This document shows, piece after piece, positions 19,123-26,719 of a stretch of 64,000 nucleotides of DNA; position 1 is the first letter of the stretch; each line of letters begins with the position of its first letter. The stretch comes from Streptomyces cylindrosporus (GTDB lineage Bacteria; Actinomycetota; Actinomycetes; Streptomycetales; Streptomycetaceae). The notes beneath the pieces were generated by a model. That model searched no databases and had not been told where the DNA came from. It was given only the letters and a program-made list of their open reading frames with translations. Position numbers and translations under genes: made by a program. The stretch is taken from NCBI RefSeq assembly GCF_022698165.1, contig NZ_JALDAY010000002.1, positions 682,001-746,000 on the forward strand. Reading direction: 5' to 3'.

Positions 19123-19395
19123 TTGGATGCCGGCACCACCCTGCTCGGCTCGTTACTGGCGGCCGCGGGCGTGCTGGGCGCAGCCGCCGTGGCCTATCTC
19201 GGCAAGCGCGGGGAGAACGCGCTCAGCGGCTACTCCAGCCTGACCGAGAAGCTCCAGTCGGAGCGCGACCGGCTCGAACGGCAAGTGGCCGAACGGGACT
19301 CGCGCATCAGCGAACTGTCCACGCTGCATGCCGCCGACCAGTCGGAGATCGCGCGGCTCAGGCTCGACATCCACCGGCTCGGCGGTGCGCCGTGA
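19123..19395 (+). CDS. Small membrane-anchored coiled-coil protein
   Basis: 90 residues if the TTG at 19123 is used; it is well placed 7 bp after GGAGG. An in-frame ATG at 19090 lacks a ribosome site. One N-terminal membrane helix ([21 protein letters not shown]) is followed by a charged heptad-like coil ([48 protein letters not shown]). I do not recognise the family. The size and layout resemble small phage-borne accessory membrane proteins, but no phage genes surround it. Its stop codon lies in the first copy of a 30-bp repeat whose second copy provides the start of the next gene. Confidence 0.7.
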   Translation: MDAGTTLLGSLLAAAGVLGAAAVAYLGKRGENALSGYSSLTEKLQSERDRLERQVAERDSRISELSTLHAADQSEIARLRLDIHRLGGAP

Positions 19396-19433
19396 ACCGG
19401 CCCGACATCCAGCGGCCCGGAGGTGCGCCGTGA
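19366..19433 (+). repeat. 30-bp direct repeat spanning a stop and the next start codon
   Basis: Copy 1 is 19366-19395 and copy 2 is 19404-19433, with 27 of 30 positions identical. Both begin GACATCCA and end GGTGCGCCGTGA. In copy 1 the final TGA is the stop of the coiled-coil gene. In copy 2 the final GTG is the start of the collagen-like gene, and an A-for-C change creates its GGAGG ribosome site. Confidence 0.85.
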
Positions 19434-20188
19434 CGTCCCGATTCGAGCGGCTGCTCGCCCCGCGCTGGCGCAGCGTCTTCCTGGTGTGCGTGCTGATCGC
19501 CCTGTGCGGGGTCGCCGTGATCCTGTGGGCGCGCATCGACTCCGGCGACCGGCGCGCCGACCAGATGCAGGCCGAGGCCGACCGACGCGGCCAGGCCCTG
19601 TCCACGCTCGCACAGGACGTGCGGGCCCTGCGCGAGCAGGTACGGGCGAGCGGCGGGACCCCGGCGGCGCCGGATCCGTCGGAGGCGGTCGACGACCTGC
19701 TGGACCGGATCCGGGTGCCCGCCGCACTCCCCGGCGCACGCGGCGCGAAGGGCGACAAGGGCGACCGGGGGGCGGGTGGCGCGGCCGGGGCCGAGGGCGC
19801 CCAGGGTCCGCGCGGTGTGCCCGGACCGTCCGGACCCGCCGGGCCGACGGGACCCGCGGGTCCGGAGGGTCCCGAGGGATCGCCCGGACCGTCCGGCGGG
19901 CCCGGCCCAGCGGGAGCCGACGGAGCCTCCGGGCCGACGGGCCCCTCGGGCGTGAACGGCACTCCCGGGGTCCAGGGCGTCCAGGGCCCGAAGGGCGACA
20001 AGGGGGATCCCGGGCCCAAGGGCGACCCGGGCCCCGCCTGTCCCGGCGGCTACACCCTCCAGACCCCCGCGAGCGACCCCGACGCCCTGGTCTGCCGCAG
20101 GGCGGGCGCCGCTCCCACGCCAAGTCCCGGACCCGCGGCCGTACTTCCCGTCCTGCCGGTCCTGCGCCGACGCGATCCGACCGAGTAG
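19430..20188 (+). CDS. Membrane-anchored collagen-like protein
   Basis: 252 residues. A short basic start ([14 protein letters not shown]), one membrane helix ([20 protein letters not shown]) and a coiled segment ([31 protein letters not shown]) are followed by about 105 residues of collagen-type Gly-X-Y repeats (residues ~105-210, [10 protein letters not shown] to GPKGDPGPA). The C-terminal tail is short, with two Cys. The coil probably nucleates trimerisation of the triple helix outside the cell. Bacterial collagens usually act as surface stalks or adhesins. GTG 19430 has GGAGG in front. It probably forms a pair with the upstream coiled-coil protein. Confidence 0.85.
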   Translation: MTSRFERLLAPRWRSVFLVCVLIALCGVAVILWARIDSGDRRADQMQAEADRRGQALSTLAQDVRALREQVRASGGTPAAPDPSEAVDDLLDRIRVPAALPGARGAKGDKGDRGAGGAAGAEGAQGPRGVPGPSGPAGPTGPAGPEGPEGSPGPSGGPGPAGADGASGPTGPSGVNGTPGVQGVQGPKGDKGDPGPKGDPGPACPGGYTLQTPASDPDALVCRRAGAAPTPSPGPAAVLPVLPVLRRRDPTE

Positions 20189-20262
20189 CCGCACGCTCCT
20201 TGTGAGGCGCCTGAGCCCCCAACTAGCCTCTGTGGCCCGGACATCGGACGTGGGATGTCCAG

Positions 20263-20296
20263 ATGTCCAGACCTCTGAAGGCCAGACCTCTGAAGG
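20263..20296 (+). promoter_or_regulatory. Paired direct repeats resembling DasR/chitinase-type operators before the sialidase
   Basis: A 15-bp unit, CCAGACCTCTGAAGG, is repeated in tandem (20267-20281, 20282-20296). Each copy contributes to a 12-mer (20263-20274 and 20278-20289) matching TGGTCCAGACCT, the direct repeat known upstream of Streptomyces chitinase genes, at 10 and 9 of 12 positions. DasR, the GlcNAc-responsive GntR regulator, binds related sequences. The site ends 14 bp before the sialidase ATG. Confidence 0.5.
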
Positions 20297-20309
20297 GCAG
20301 GTTCGCACC

Positions 20310-22184
20310 ATGCCGTCACGTCTTCGCGCACGTCTGAGAGCCACCGTCACCGCACTCGCCGCGGCCGCGGCGCTGGCCGCCCTGCCGAGCCCGGCACAGG
20401 CCCAACAGGCCGCGTCCGCCCCCGACTTCGAGCAGCAGGTCCTCTTCAAGGCCGCCCAGGACCCCGGCTACGCCTGCTTCCGCATCCCGGCGATCGTGCG
20501 GACCACCGAGGGCACGCTGCTCGCGTTCGCCGAGGGGCGGAGGCTCAACTGCGGGGACGCCGCCGACATCGACATCGTCGTCAAACGGTCGGAGGACGGC
20601 GGCCGCACCTGGAGCCCGCTCCGGGTCGTCAACCCCGGCGGCGGCGACACGCACGGCAACCCGGCGCCGGTCGTGGACCGCGAGACGGGCCGCGTCCTGC
20701 TGGCGGAGACGTACAACACGGGCCGTACGGACGCGGCCAGTTGCTCGGTGCCCTGCGACCGCACCCCGCACCTGCAGTACAGCGACGACGACGGACTGAC
20801 CTGGTCGCGGCCGCGCGATCTGAGCCCCGAGATCCTGCCCCCGGACTGGAACTCCTGGTACGCCACCGGTCCCGTGCACGGCATCCAGCTCACCCGTGGC
20901 AGGCAGGCCGGCCGGCTGGTCCTCGGCGTCAACACCGAGACCTGGGACGGGAGCCGTGTCAGCGCCAACCACGCCGCGCTGGTCGTCAGCGACGACGGCG
21001 GCGACCACTGGCGGATCGGCGCCACCGACTCCTGGCCGATCGCGGCCGACGGCACCTTCCGGCAGAAGCCCTCCGAGGTCACCCTCGCCGAGCGCACCGA
21101 CGGCTCGATCCTCGTCAGCGGCCGCGAACAGGACGGCACCGACCTCGGCCACCGCACCCAGGCGGTCAGCCGCGACGGCGGCGACAGCTTCACCGCCCCG
21201 TTCCGCGACCTCCCGGACCTCTACACCCCGCAGGTCCAGGGCTCGATGCTGCGCCTCGGCGACCGGCTCCTGCTGGCCTGCCCCGGCGACCCCGACCGCC
21301 GTCGGACCATGATGATCCGCTCCTCCTACGACGGCGGGCGCACCTGGGACAGCGTGGACCGGGGCACGGTCGTGACGACGGACTGGTCCGGCTACTCCGA
21401 CATGGCCCGCGTCGGCCCCGACACGGTGGGGCTGGTGTACGAGGGCGGGGCCGTCGACGCACGCGACGAGATCCGTTTCGCCCGCTTCACCGAGGACTGG
21501 CTGCGACCGCGCCGCGGCCCCAACCCGACCACCTCCGACCTCGCCCCGCACGCTCGCCCCGCGGCCGTCCTCGGCGGCGCCCGGGAGACGGCGGGCGTCT
21601 CCGGCGGCGCGCTGGAGTTCGACGGCGCGGACGACGCCGTAAGGCTGCCCTACAGCGACCGACTGCCGCTCGGGACAAGGGACTTCACGGCGTCGCTGTG
21701 GTTCCGGTACACGGCCACGACCGGTGAGCAGCCGCTGCTGTGGATGGGCGGTGTCGGTACCGGTCAGCCGCAGGTGTGGCTGCGCGGGGAGCCCGCGAGC
21801 GACCGCGTCCAGGGCCTGATCACCGTGCGCGACGCAGCGGCGGCCCCGCAGTCGGTGTCCGTCCGCACGACGGGCGCCTACAACGACGGCCACTGGCACC
21901 ACCTGGCCCTGCGGAGAGGCGGTGGCCGACTGACGCTCTTCATCGACGGTACGGCGCTCAGCGCGGCCGACGTGCCGGGCTCGGTCAGCCGCAACTCGCC
22001 CTTCGGCGTGCACATCGGGCAGCGCATGGACAGCCGGGCCTTCTTCACCGGCGCGATCGACGACGTACACGTGTGGGACCGGGCGCTGAGCGACGAGGAG
22101 TTGGCCGCGCCGGACGCTTCCGCGACGTCGTCGAAGGACACCGTGCTGTGGCTGCCCATGGACCATGTGAGCGGCAGCCACTAA
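20310..22184 (+). CDS. Secreted exo-alpha-sialidase (GH33) with C-terminal LamG-like domain
   Basis: 624 residues. A Sec signal peptide (PSRLRARLRATVTALAAAAALAALPSPAQA) is followed by a six-bladed sialidase propeller (~45-400) with the FRIP motif (YACFRIPAIV) and several Asp-boxes (SEDGGRTWSP, SDDDGLTWSR, SDDGGDHWR, SRDGGDSFTA, SYDGGRTWDS). A concanavalin-like LamG domain (~430-610, DGADDAVRLPYSDRLPLGTRDFTASLWF) follows. It releases terminal sialic acids from glycoconjugates outside the cell. ATG 20310 starts the signal peptide. The tandem repeats just upstream suggest amino-sugar control. A second propeller protein follows 10 bp downstream. Confidence 0.9.
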   Translation: MPSRLRARLRATVTALAAAAALAALPSPAQAQQAASAPDFEQQVLFKAAQDPGYACFRIPAIVRTTEGTLLAFAEGRRLNCGDAADIDIVVKRSEDGGRTWSPLRVVNPGGGDTHGNPAPVVDRETGRVLLAETYNTGRTDAASCSVPCDRTPHLQYSDDDGLTWSRPRDLSPEILPPDWNSWYATGPVHGIQLTRGRQAGRLVLGVNTETWDGSRVSANHAALVVSDDGGDHWRIGATDSWPIAADGTFRQKPSEVTLAERTDGSILVSGREQDGTDLGHRTQAVSRDGGDSFTAPFRDLPDLYTPQVQGSMLRLGDRLLLACPGDPDRRRTMMIRSSYDGGRTWDSVDRGTVVTTDWSGYSDMARVGPDTVGLVYEGGAVDARDEIRFARFTEDWLRPRRGPNPTTSDLAPHARPAAVLGGARETAGVSGGALEFDGADDAVRLPYSDRLPLGTRDFTASLWFRYTATTGEQPLLWMGGVGTGQPQVWLRGEPASDRVQGLITVRDAAAAPQSVSVRTTGAYNDGHWHHLALRRGGGRLTLFIDGTALSAADVPGSVSRNSPFGVHIGQRMDSRAFFTGAIDDVHVWDRALSDEELAAPDASATSSKDTVLWLPMDHVSGSH

Positions 22185-22194
22185 CGTCCCGTGG

Positions 22195-23403
22195 GTGCCC
22201 GAGGACCGACGAGCACGACAGCGGACGGGGACCGGGCTTGGCCTGTTGCTGGCCCTGGTTCTCGGGGCCGTGCTGCTCACCGCCCTCCCCCGTGGAGGTG
22301 AGCGGGAGAGCGGCGGCTGCACCCCGCGCGGGCTCGGCACGGTGTCGGCCGACGCCGGTCTGACCGACGAGTTCGCCCGGTACGGCGACGACGCGACCCG
22401 CACCGACGACTGGACCGGCGGCGACGGCACCCACTCGGTGCGGCTGCCGGACGGCCGGGTGCTGTGGCTGTTCTCGGACACCTATCTGGGCCAGGTGCAC
22501 CGCCCGCCCAACCCGGTCGGCGAGTCCTACGCCTGGCGGGACACCGCGGCCCCGCTGGTCCGCAACTCGGCCGTGGTGATGGACAGCAAGGGGCGGCTGG
22601 AGAGCACCCTGCCGGCCCCGCTCTTCCCCGATCCGGCCCCGGACCAGTGGCGGTGGCCGGTCGCGGCCCGGGTCGAGCCGCGCTCCCCCGGCTCGCCGGA
22701 GTCGGTCGTACGGGTGCTGCTGTGGGTGCGGACGGCCGGGCAGTCACCGTGGATCTACGGGGTGCCGACCGCCACGGAGGTCGCCACGCTGTCGCTGCCT
22801 GACCTGAGGGTCGAGTCGGTGGTGAAGGTGCTCGACCAGAGCCTGGTGCCGGACCCGTCCCGGCGGCTGCTGTTCGGGACGACGCTGGTCGACAAGGGCG
22901 GCTGGACCTACGTCTTCGGCGGCGACGACGGGCAGGCGGTCTCCCGCCCGGCCTCGTCGGCGTACGTGGCGCGCGTGCCGGAGGGCCGGCTCGCGGACCC
23001 GTCGGCATGGCGGTACTGGGACGGCTCGGGGTGGGGGGTGAAGCCGCGGGCGCTGCGGGGCGCGAAGGTGGGCAGCGCGTTCTCCGTCGTCCAGGTCCAG
23101 GGCACGTACGTGCTGTTCACCATGGCGACGGGTGCGGCGGGGCTGACCACCGTGACCTCGTACTGGTCCTGCTCCCCCACCGGGCCCTGGCACGGGCCGA
23201 CGAAGAGCTTCAGCCCCTCACTGCCGAGGGCCGGGGTGGCCGCGTACAACCCGCAGGCGCACCCCGAACTGGACGGCGACGGACGGCTGGTGCTGAGCTA
23301 CGACGTCAACTGGCTGGAGACGACCGGTGCTTCGGCGAGCATCAACGCGAACGTGGGCCTGTACCGACCGCGGTTCGTGACGGTGCGGCTGGAGCGGGCT
23401 TGA
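22195..23403 (+). CDS. Secreted or lipid-anchored beta-propeller protein (DUF5005/DUF4185-like)
   Basis: 402 residues. A basic start and hydrophobic segment (GLGLLLALVLGAVLLTALPRG) form a signal or anchor. The rest is beta-rich, with SVRLPDGRVLWLFSDTYLGQV, RWPVAARVEP, SSAYVARVPEG and AYNPQAHPELDGDGRLVLSYDVNW. These features recall the five-bladed glycosidase-like folds filed as DUF4185 or DUF5005; the family name is from memory and uncertain. It starts at GTG 22195, 10 bp after the sialidase stop, so the two are almost certainly one transcript and may act on the same glycan. Its 3-prime end overlaps the convergent carrier gene by 62 bp. Confidence 0.7.
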   Translation: MPEDRRARQRTGTGLGLLLALVLGAVLLTALPRGGERESGGCTPRGLGTVSADAGLTDEFARYGDDATRTDDWTGGDGTHSVRLPDGRVLWLFSDTYLGQVHRPPNPVGESYAWRDTAAPLVRNSAVVMDSKGRLESTLPAPLFPDPAPDQWRWPVAARVEPRSPGSPESVVRVLLWVRTAGQSPWIYGVPTATEVATLSLPDLRVESVVKVLDQSLVPDPSRRLLFGTTLVDKGGWTYVFGGDDGQAVSRPASSAYVARVPEGRLADPSAWRYWDGSGWGVKPRALRGAKVGSAFSVVQVQGTYVLFTMATGAAGLTTVTSYWSCSPTGPWHGPTKSFSPSLPRAGVAAYNPQAHPELDGDGRLVLSYDVNWLETTGASASINANVGLYRPRFVTVRLERA

Positions 23404-24394
23404 CGGTCTCGGTCTCGGTCTCGGTCTGCGGGTCGCGGGAGCGGCGCTTGGCGATCACCGCACACACCATCAGCTGCATCTGGTGGAAGAGCATCAGCGG
23501 CAGCACGGCGAGGGAGGCGTGGGCGCCGAACAGGACGCTCGCCATGGGGAGTCCGGAGGCGAGGGACTTCTTGGAGCCGGCGAACTGGATGGCGATGCGG
23601 TCCTCGCGGTCGAAGCGCAGCGCCTTGCCGCCGTACCAGGTCAGCGCGAGCATCACGGCCAGGACGACCGCCTCGACGACCAGCAGGCCGCCGAGCCGGA
23701 GCGGGCTCACCTGGTGCCAGATGCCCTGGACCATGCCCTCGCTGAACGCGGTGTACACGACGAGCAGGATCGAACCGCGGTCGACCAGGCCGAGCACCTT
23801 CTTGTGCCGGGCGACGAAGCCTCCGATCCAACGGCGCAGCAACTGCCCGGCGACGAACGGCACCAGCAGCTGCAGCACGATCTGGACGAGCGAGTCGGCC
23901 GAGAAGCCGCCCGCGCTGCTGCCGAGCAGCGCCGCGGCGAGCAGCGGGGTGACGACGATGCCGACCAGGGAGGAGAAGGAACCGGCGCAGATCGCCGCCG
24001 GAACGTTCCCTCGCGCGATCGACGTGAAGGCGATCGACGACTGGATGGTCGAGGGCACCAGGGTGAGGAAGAGCAGGCCCTGGTAGAGCGGGTGGGTGAG
24101 GAGGACCGGGACGAGTCCGCGGGCCGCGAGGCCGAGCAGCGGGAAGATCACGAACGTACAGGCGAGGACCGTGCCGTGCAGCCGCCAGTGCTTGAGTCCG
24201 TCCAGCGCCTCACGGGTGGAGAGGCGGGCTCCGTACAGGAAGAAGAGGAAGGCGATCGCGGCCGTGGAGGCGCCCGAGGCGACATCGGCCCCGGTCCCGC
24301 GTGCCGGGAAGAGGGCCGCGAGGCCCACCGTCCCGAGCAGCAGCAGGATGTACGGGTCGATCGGCATCCAACTCGGCCATCGCAGGCGTTTCAC
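23342..24394 (-). CDS. Bile acid:sodium symporter family carrier (SLC10/ArsB-like BASS fold)
   Basis: About 350 residues from GTG 24394, ten hydrophobic segments. Signature blocks are PIDPYILLLLGTVGLAALFPARG at the N-terminus, FLFFLYGARLSTREALDGLKHWRLH, LVPSTIQSSIAFTSIARGNVPAAICAGSFSSLVGIVVTPLL and FAGSKKSLASGLPMASVLFG. Members carry bile acids, keto acids or other organic anions with Na+; the substrate here is unknown. The frame is open up to ATG 24478, but homology starts near residue 29, where GTG has GTGGAG upstream. The C-terminal tail carries a T-E dipeptide run coded by a 6-bp repeat. The divergent LysR gene (24549) is the likely regulator. Confidence 0.82.
   Translation of the reverse strand: MKRLRWPSWMPIDPYILLLLGTVGLAALFPARGTGADVASGASTAAIAFLFFLYGARLSTREALDGLKHWRLHGTVLACTFVIFPLLGLAARGLVPVLLTHPLYQGLLFLTLVPSTIQSSIAFTSIARGNVPAAICAGSFSSLVGIVVTPLLAAALLGSSAGGFSADSLVQIVLQLLVPFVAGQLLRRWIGGFVARHKKVLGLVDRGSILLVVYTAFSEGMVQGIWHQVSPLRLGGLLVVEAVVLAVMLALTWYGGKALRFDREDRIAIQFAGSKKSLASGLPMASVLFGAHASLAVLPLMLFHQMQLMVCAVIAKRRSRDPQTETETETVKPAPAAPSRTAVGTGPRSR
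23405..23428. repeat. Hexanucleotide GGTCTC repeat, four units
   Basis: GGTCTC is repeated three times perfectly, plus a fourth unit ending TG. On the minus strand it codes T-E dipeptides in the carrier C-terminus. Units are in frame, so slippage would change length by two residues without breaking the protein. Confidence 0.9.
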
Positions 24395-24513
24395 GGTGCT
24401 CCACTTGCTCGTTGCTGTCGGCGTTTGCGGTGACGGTCCGAGGCCCGGAGGGCCCCCGTTCATCGTCCTCCTCCGCAAGCCGATCGGGAATCCGTCATAC
24501 CGCTCTGACTGTC

Positions 24514-24528
24514 ATCACCTTTCGCGAT
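24514..24528. promoter_or_regulatory. Candidate LysR T-N11-A site
   Basis: ATCACCTTTCGCGAT has ATC/GAT ends and fits T-N11-A. It lies 20 bp before the LysR ATG, in the region shared with the divergent carrier gene. The match is weak and rests on the family rule only. Confidence 0.3.
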
Positions 24529-24548
24529 AACCGGCTAGGGTTGTCGGC

Positions 24549-25421
24549 ATGTACGAGCCCTCCCACCTGCGCACCTTCCTCGCGGTGGCGCAGACGCTGA
24601 GCTTCACGCAGGCCGCGCGGCGGCTCGGGCTGCGGCAGTCGACGGTGAGCCAGCATGTGCGACGACTGGAGGACGCGACCGGCCGGCAGCTGTTCTCGCG
24701 GGACACCCACTCCGTGGAGCTGACGGAGGACGGCGAGGCGATGCTCGGTTTCGCGCGCCGCATCCTGGAGGTGCACGAGCAGGCGACGGCGTTCTTCACG
24801 GGCACGCGGCTGCGCGGCCGGCTGCGGTTCGGCGCCTCGGAGGACTTCGTGCTGACCCGGCTGCCGGAGATCCTGGAGGGCTTCCGGCACGACCATCCCG
24901 AGGTCGACCTGGAGCTGACGGTCGAGCTGTCCGGCACGCTGCACGAGCAGCTGGAGGCCGGGAGGCTGGACCTGGTGCTGGCCAAACGGCGGCCCGAGGA
25001 CCCGCGCGGCGAGCTGGTCTGGCACGACGAGCTGGTCTGGATCGGCGCGGAGCGGCTGCGCCTGGACCCGGACCGGCCCGTGCCGCTGATCGTGTTCCCG
25101 CCGCCCGGCATCACGCGCGCGCTGGCCCTGGAGTCCCTGGAGCGGCAGGGCCGGGAGTGGCACATCGCGTGCACCAGCGGCAGCCTGAACGGCCTGATCG
25201 CGGCGGCCCGGGCAGGCCTCGGCGTCATGGCCCACTCCCGGGGCCTGATCCCGCCGGGCCTGGTCCGCGTCCCCGACCGCTTCGGCCTCCCGGAACTGGG
25301 CCGCGTCGACTTCGTCCTGGTCCACGGCCGCCGCCCCACCACCGCCCAGAGCGCGGCGGACGCCCTGGCGTCGGCAATCCTGACGGGCGGCGACCGCCTC
25401 CAGCGCCGGCGCGGCGGCTGA
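24549..25421 (+). CDS. LysR family transcriptional regulator
   Basis: 290 residues. The HTH is HLRTFLAVAQTLSFTQAARRLGLRQSTVSQHVRRLEDATGRQLFSRDTHSVELTEDG. The effector domain begins near residue 90 (LRGRLRFGASEDFVLTRLPEILEGFRHDHPEVDLELTVELSGTLHEQLEAGRLDLVLAKR). It is divergent from the bile-acid-symporter-type carrier with 154 bp between starts, so that carrier is its likely target. The effector is unknown. Confidence 0.92.
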   Translation: MYEPSHLRTFLAVAQTLSFTQAARRLGLRQSTVSQHVRRLEDATGRQLFSRDTHSVELTEDGEAMLGFARRILEVHEQATAFFTGTRLRGRLRFGASEDFVLTRLPEILEGFRHDHPEVDLELTVELSGTLHEQLEAGRLDLVLAKRRPEDPRGELVWHDELVWIGAERLRLDPDRPVPLIVFPPPGITRALALESLERQGREWHIACTSGSLNGLIAAARAGLGVMAHSRGLIPPGLVRVPDRFGLPELGRVDFVLVHGRRPTTAQSAADALASAILTGGDRLQRRRGG

Positions 25422-25496
25422 GCGCTCCGCCGGCTGTGCCGATCAGCGGCTCCGCCGCGGGGCGGCGATGGGCCGTGGGCGACTGCCGCGCCGTCG

Positions 25497-25557
25497 CGGC
25501 TGGTCGCGCCCGCGCGGCGGTAGCCGCACATGCAACACAGCCTCGCGCCCCTTGGCG
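25497..25557. repeat. Interspersed intergenic repeat, copy 1
   Basis: The stretch starting CGGCTGGTCGCGCCCGCGCG and running through an inverted GGCGG/GCCGC core to CACAGCCTCGCGCCCCTT is closely matched, in reverse orientation, by 51408-51468. Parts of it recur at 57974-58011. It lies just downstream of the LysR gene, in a 172-bp gap without a gene. Confidence 0.75.
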
Positions 25558-25593
25558 GCGCCGCCCGACCGCAGCCGACTTCCCCTGGACCGC

Positions 25594-26601
25594 TCAGCGG
25601 ACCGGCGGCGGGTACGTCAGTTGCTTGATGCGGCGCAGGTACGGCACCGACTCGACGTGCTGGATCCCGTCGAGCCGTCCGAGGGGGCCGCTGAGGTACT
25701 CGTACAGTCCGGCGGTGTTCTTGAAGACCGCGCTGACCATCAGGTTGGAGACGCCGGAGGTGGCGGTGACGTAGGCGGACTCCGCGTGTCCGGCGATGGC
25801 CTCGCCCACCGATTGCAGTCGGGCGGGCGCGGCGGTGATCCACAGGGACGCGGACAGCGGGTAGCCGAGGATCTCGGGGTCGTACTCGACGTCGAGGTAG
25901 ATCGCCCCGGAGGCGACGAGTGCGGCGAGCCGGCGTTTGACGGCGGACTCGGAGCGGCCGGTCGCACGCTGGAGTTCGGGGTAGGTGACCCGGGCGTCGC
26001 GTTCGAGGAGGTCGACGAGCGGCTCGTCCTCGGGGTCGATGCGGACGGGTCCGATGACGGGCGCGGGCGGCTCGGGGCGCAGGGCGGCCTTCTGGTCGTC
26101 GGTGAGCGCGCGGAACTTCTGCAGCCAGCCGTCCGGTCCGCCGAAGAAGCGGTGCAGCAGCTGGTGGGCGCGGATCTCGACCACGCTGGGCGTCCGCGGC
26201 AGCTTGCCGAGCAGCAGGTCGTCGCGGTCGCCGGGGCTGTGCGGCCGGGTCCCGGCCAGCACCTCCGTGCCGCCGGCGGCGAGCGCGATCCAGTTGGTGT
26301 CGGGCCGCTTCGCGAGCGCCTCCGCGATCTTCAGCGCGGTGTCGGGGACGCAGCGCAGCCGCAGGTTCCACTGGTCGTGGCCGAGCAGCTCGGGGTCGCG
26401 CACCGCGACCACCCGCAGCCCGCCCTCGGCACTCAGCCTGCGGAAGCGCCGGGCGACGGTCTGGTCGGAGACGCCGAGGACCGCGCCGATCCGGCTGAAG
26501 GAGGCCCGGGCGTTCGTCTCCAGGGCGGAAAGGATCTGCAGATCGAGCCGGTCGAAGGTGTCCGACTCCATGACCGGCCCGTGGAATTCCGTCGTCGACA
26601 T
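25594..26601 (-). CDS. Lrp/AsnC family regulator, double-length (two HTH plus two RAM-like domains)
   Basis: 335 residues, about twice the usual 150. The first half has DTFDRLDLQILSALETNARASFSRIGAVLGVSDQTVARRFRRLSAEGGLRVVAV. The second half has a further HTH (PLVDLLERDARVTYPELQRATGRSESAVKRRLAALVASGAIYLDVEYD) and a ligand-binding RAM-type region. Double-length Lrp proteins are common in actinobacteria. The SD AGGAGAGGG fixes ATG 26601; the frame upstream is shadow. It is divergent from an EmrB/QacA-type exporter with 118 bp between starts, so it probably regulates that exporter. Confidence 0.9.
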   Translation of the reverse strand: MSTTEFHGPVMESDTFDRLDLQILSALETNARASFSRIGAVLGVSDQTVARRFRRLSAEGGLRVVAVRDPELLGHDQWNLRLRCVPDTALKIAEALAKRPDTNWIALAAGGTEVLAGTRPHSPGDRDDLLLGKLPRTPSVVEIRAHQLLHRFFGGPDGWLQKFRALTDDQKAALRPEPPAPVIGPVRIDPEDEPLVDLLERDARVTYPELQRATGRSESAVKRRLAALVASGAIYLDVEYDPEILGYPLSASLWITAAPARLQSVGEAIAGHAESAYVTATSGVSNLMVSAVFKNTAGLYEYLSGPLGRLDGIQHVESVPYLRRIKQLTYPPPVR

Positions 26602-26719
26602 GCCCTCTCCTGTCGGGTTTCCGCGCCCGAGGCCCCGGTTCCACCGTGATCGGCCGCGCGGAGCCCATCGTACGGAGAGAAACGCATCCGACCGAGAAGA
26701 AGCACAGGGAGTTGGGGAC

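Noticed and set aside
19123..20188. Prophage or tail-fibre remnant
   Set aside because: Small membrane and collagen-like proteins occur in phages, but no integrase, capsid, terminase or attachment site is visible around them.
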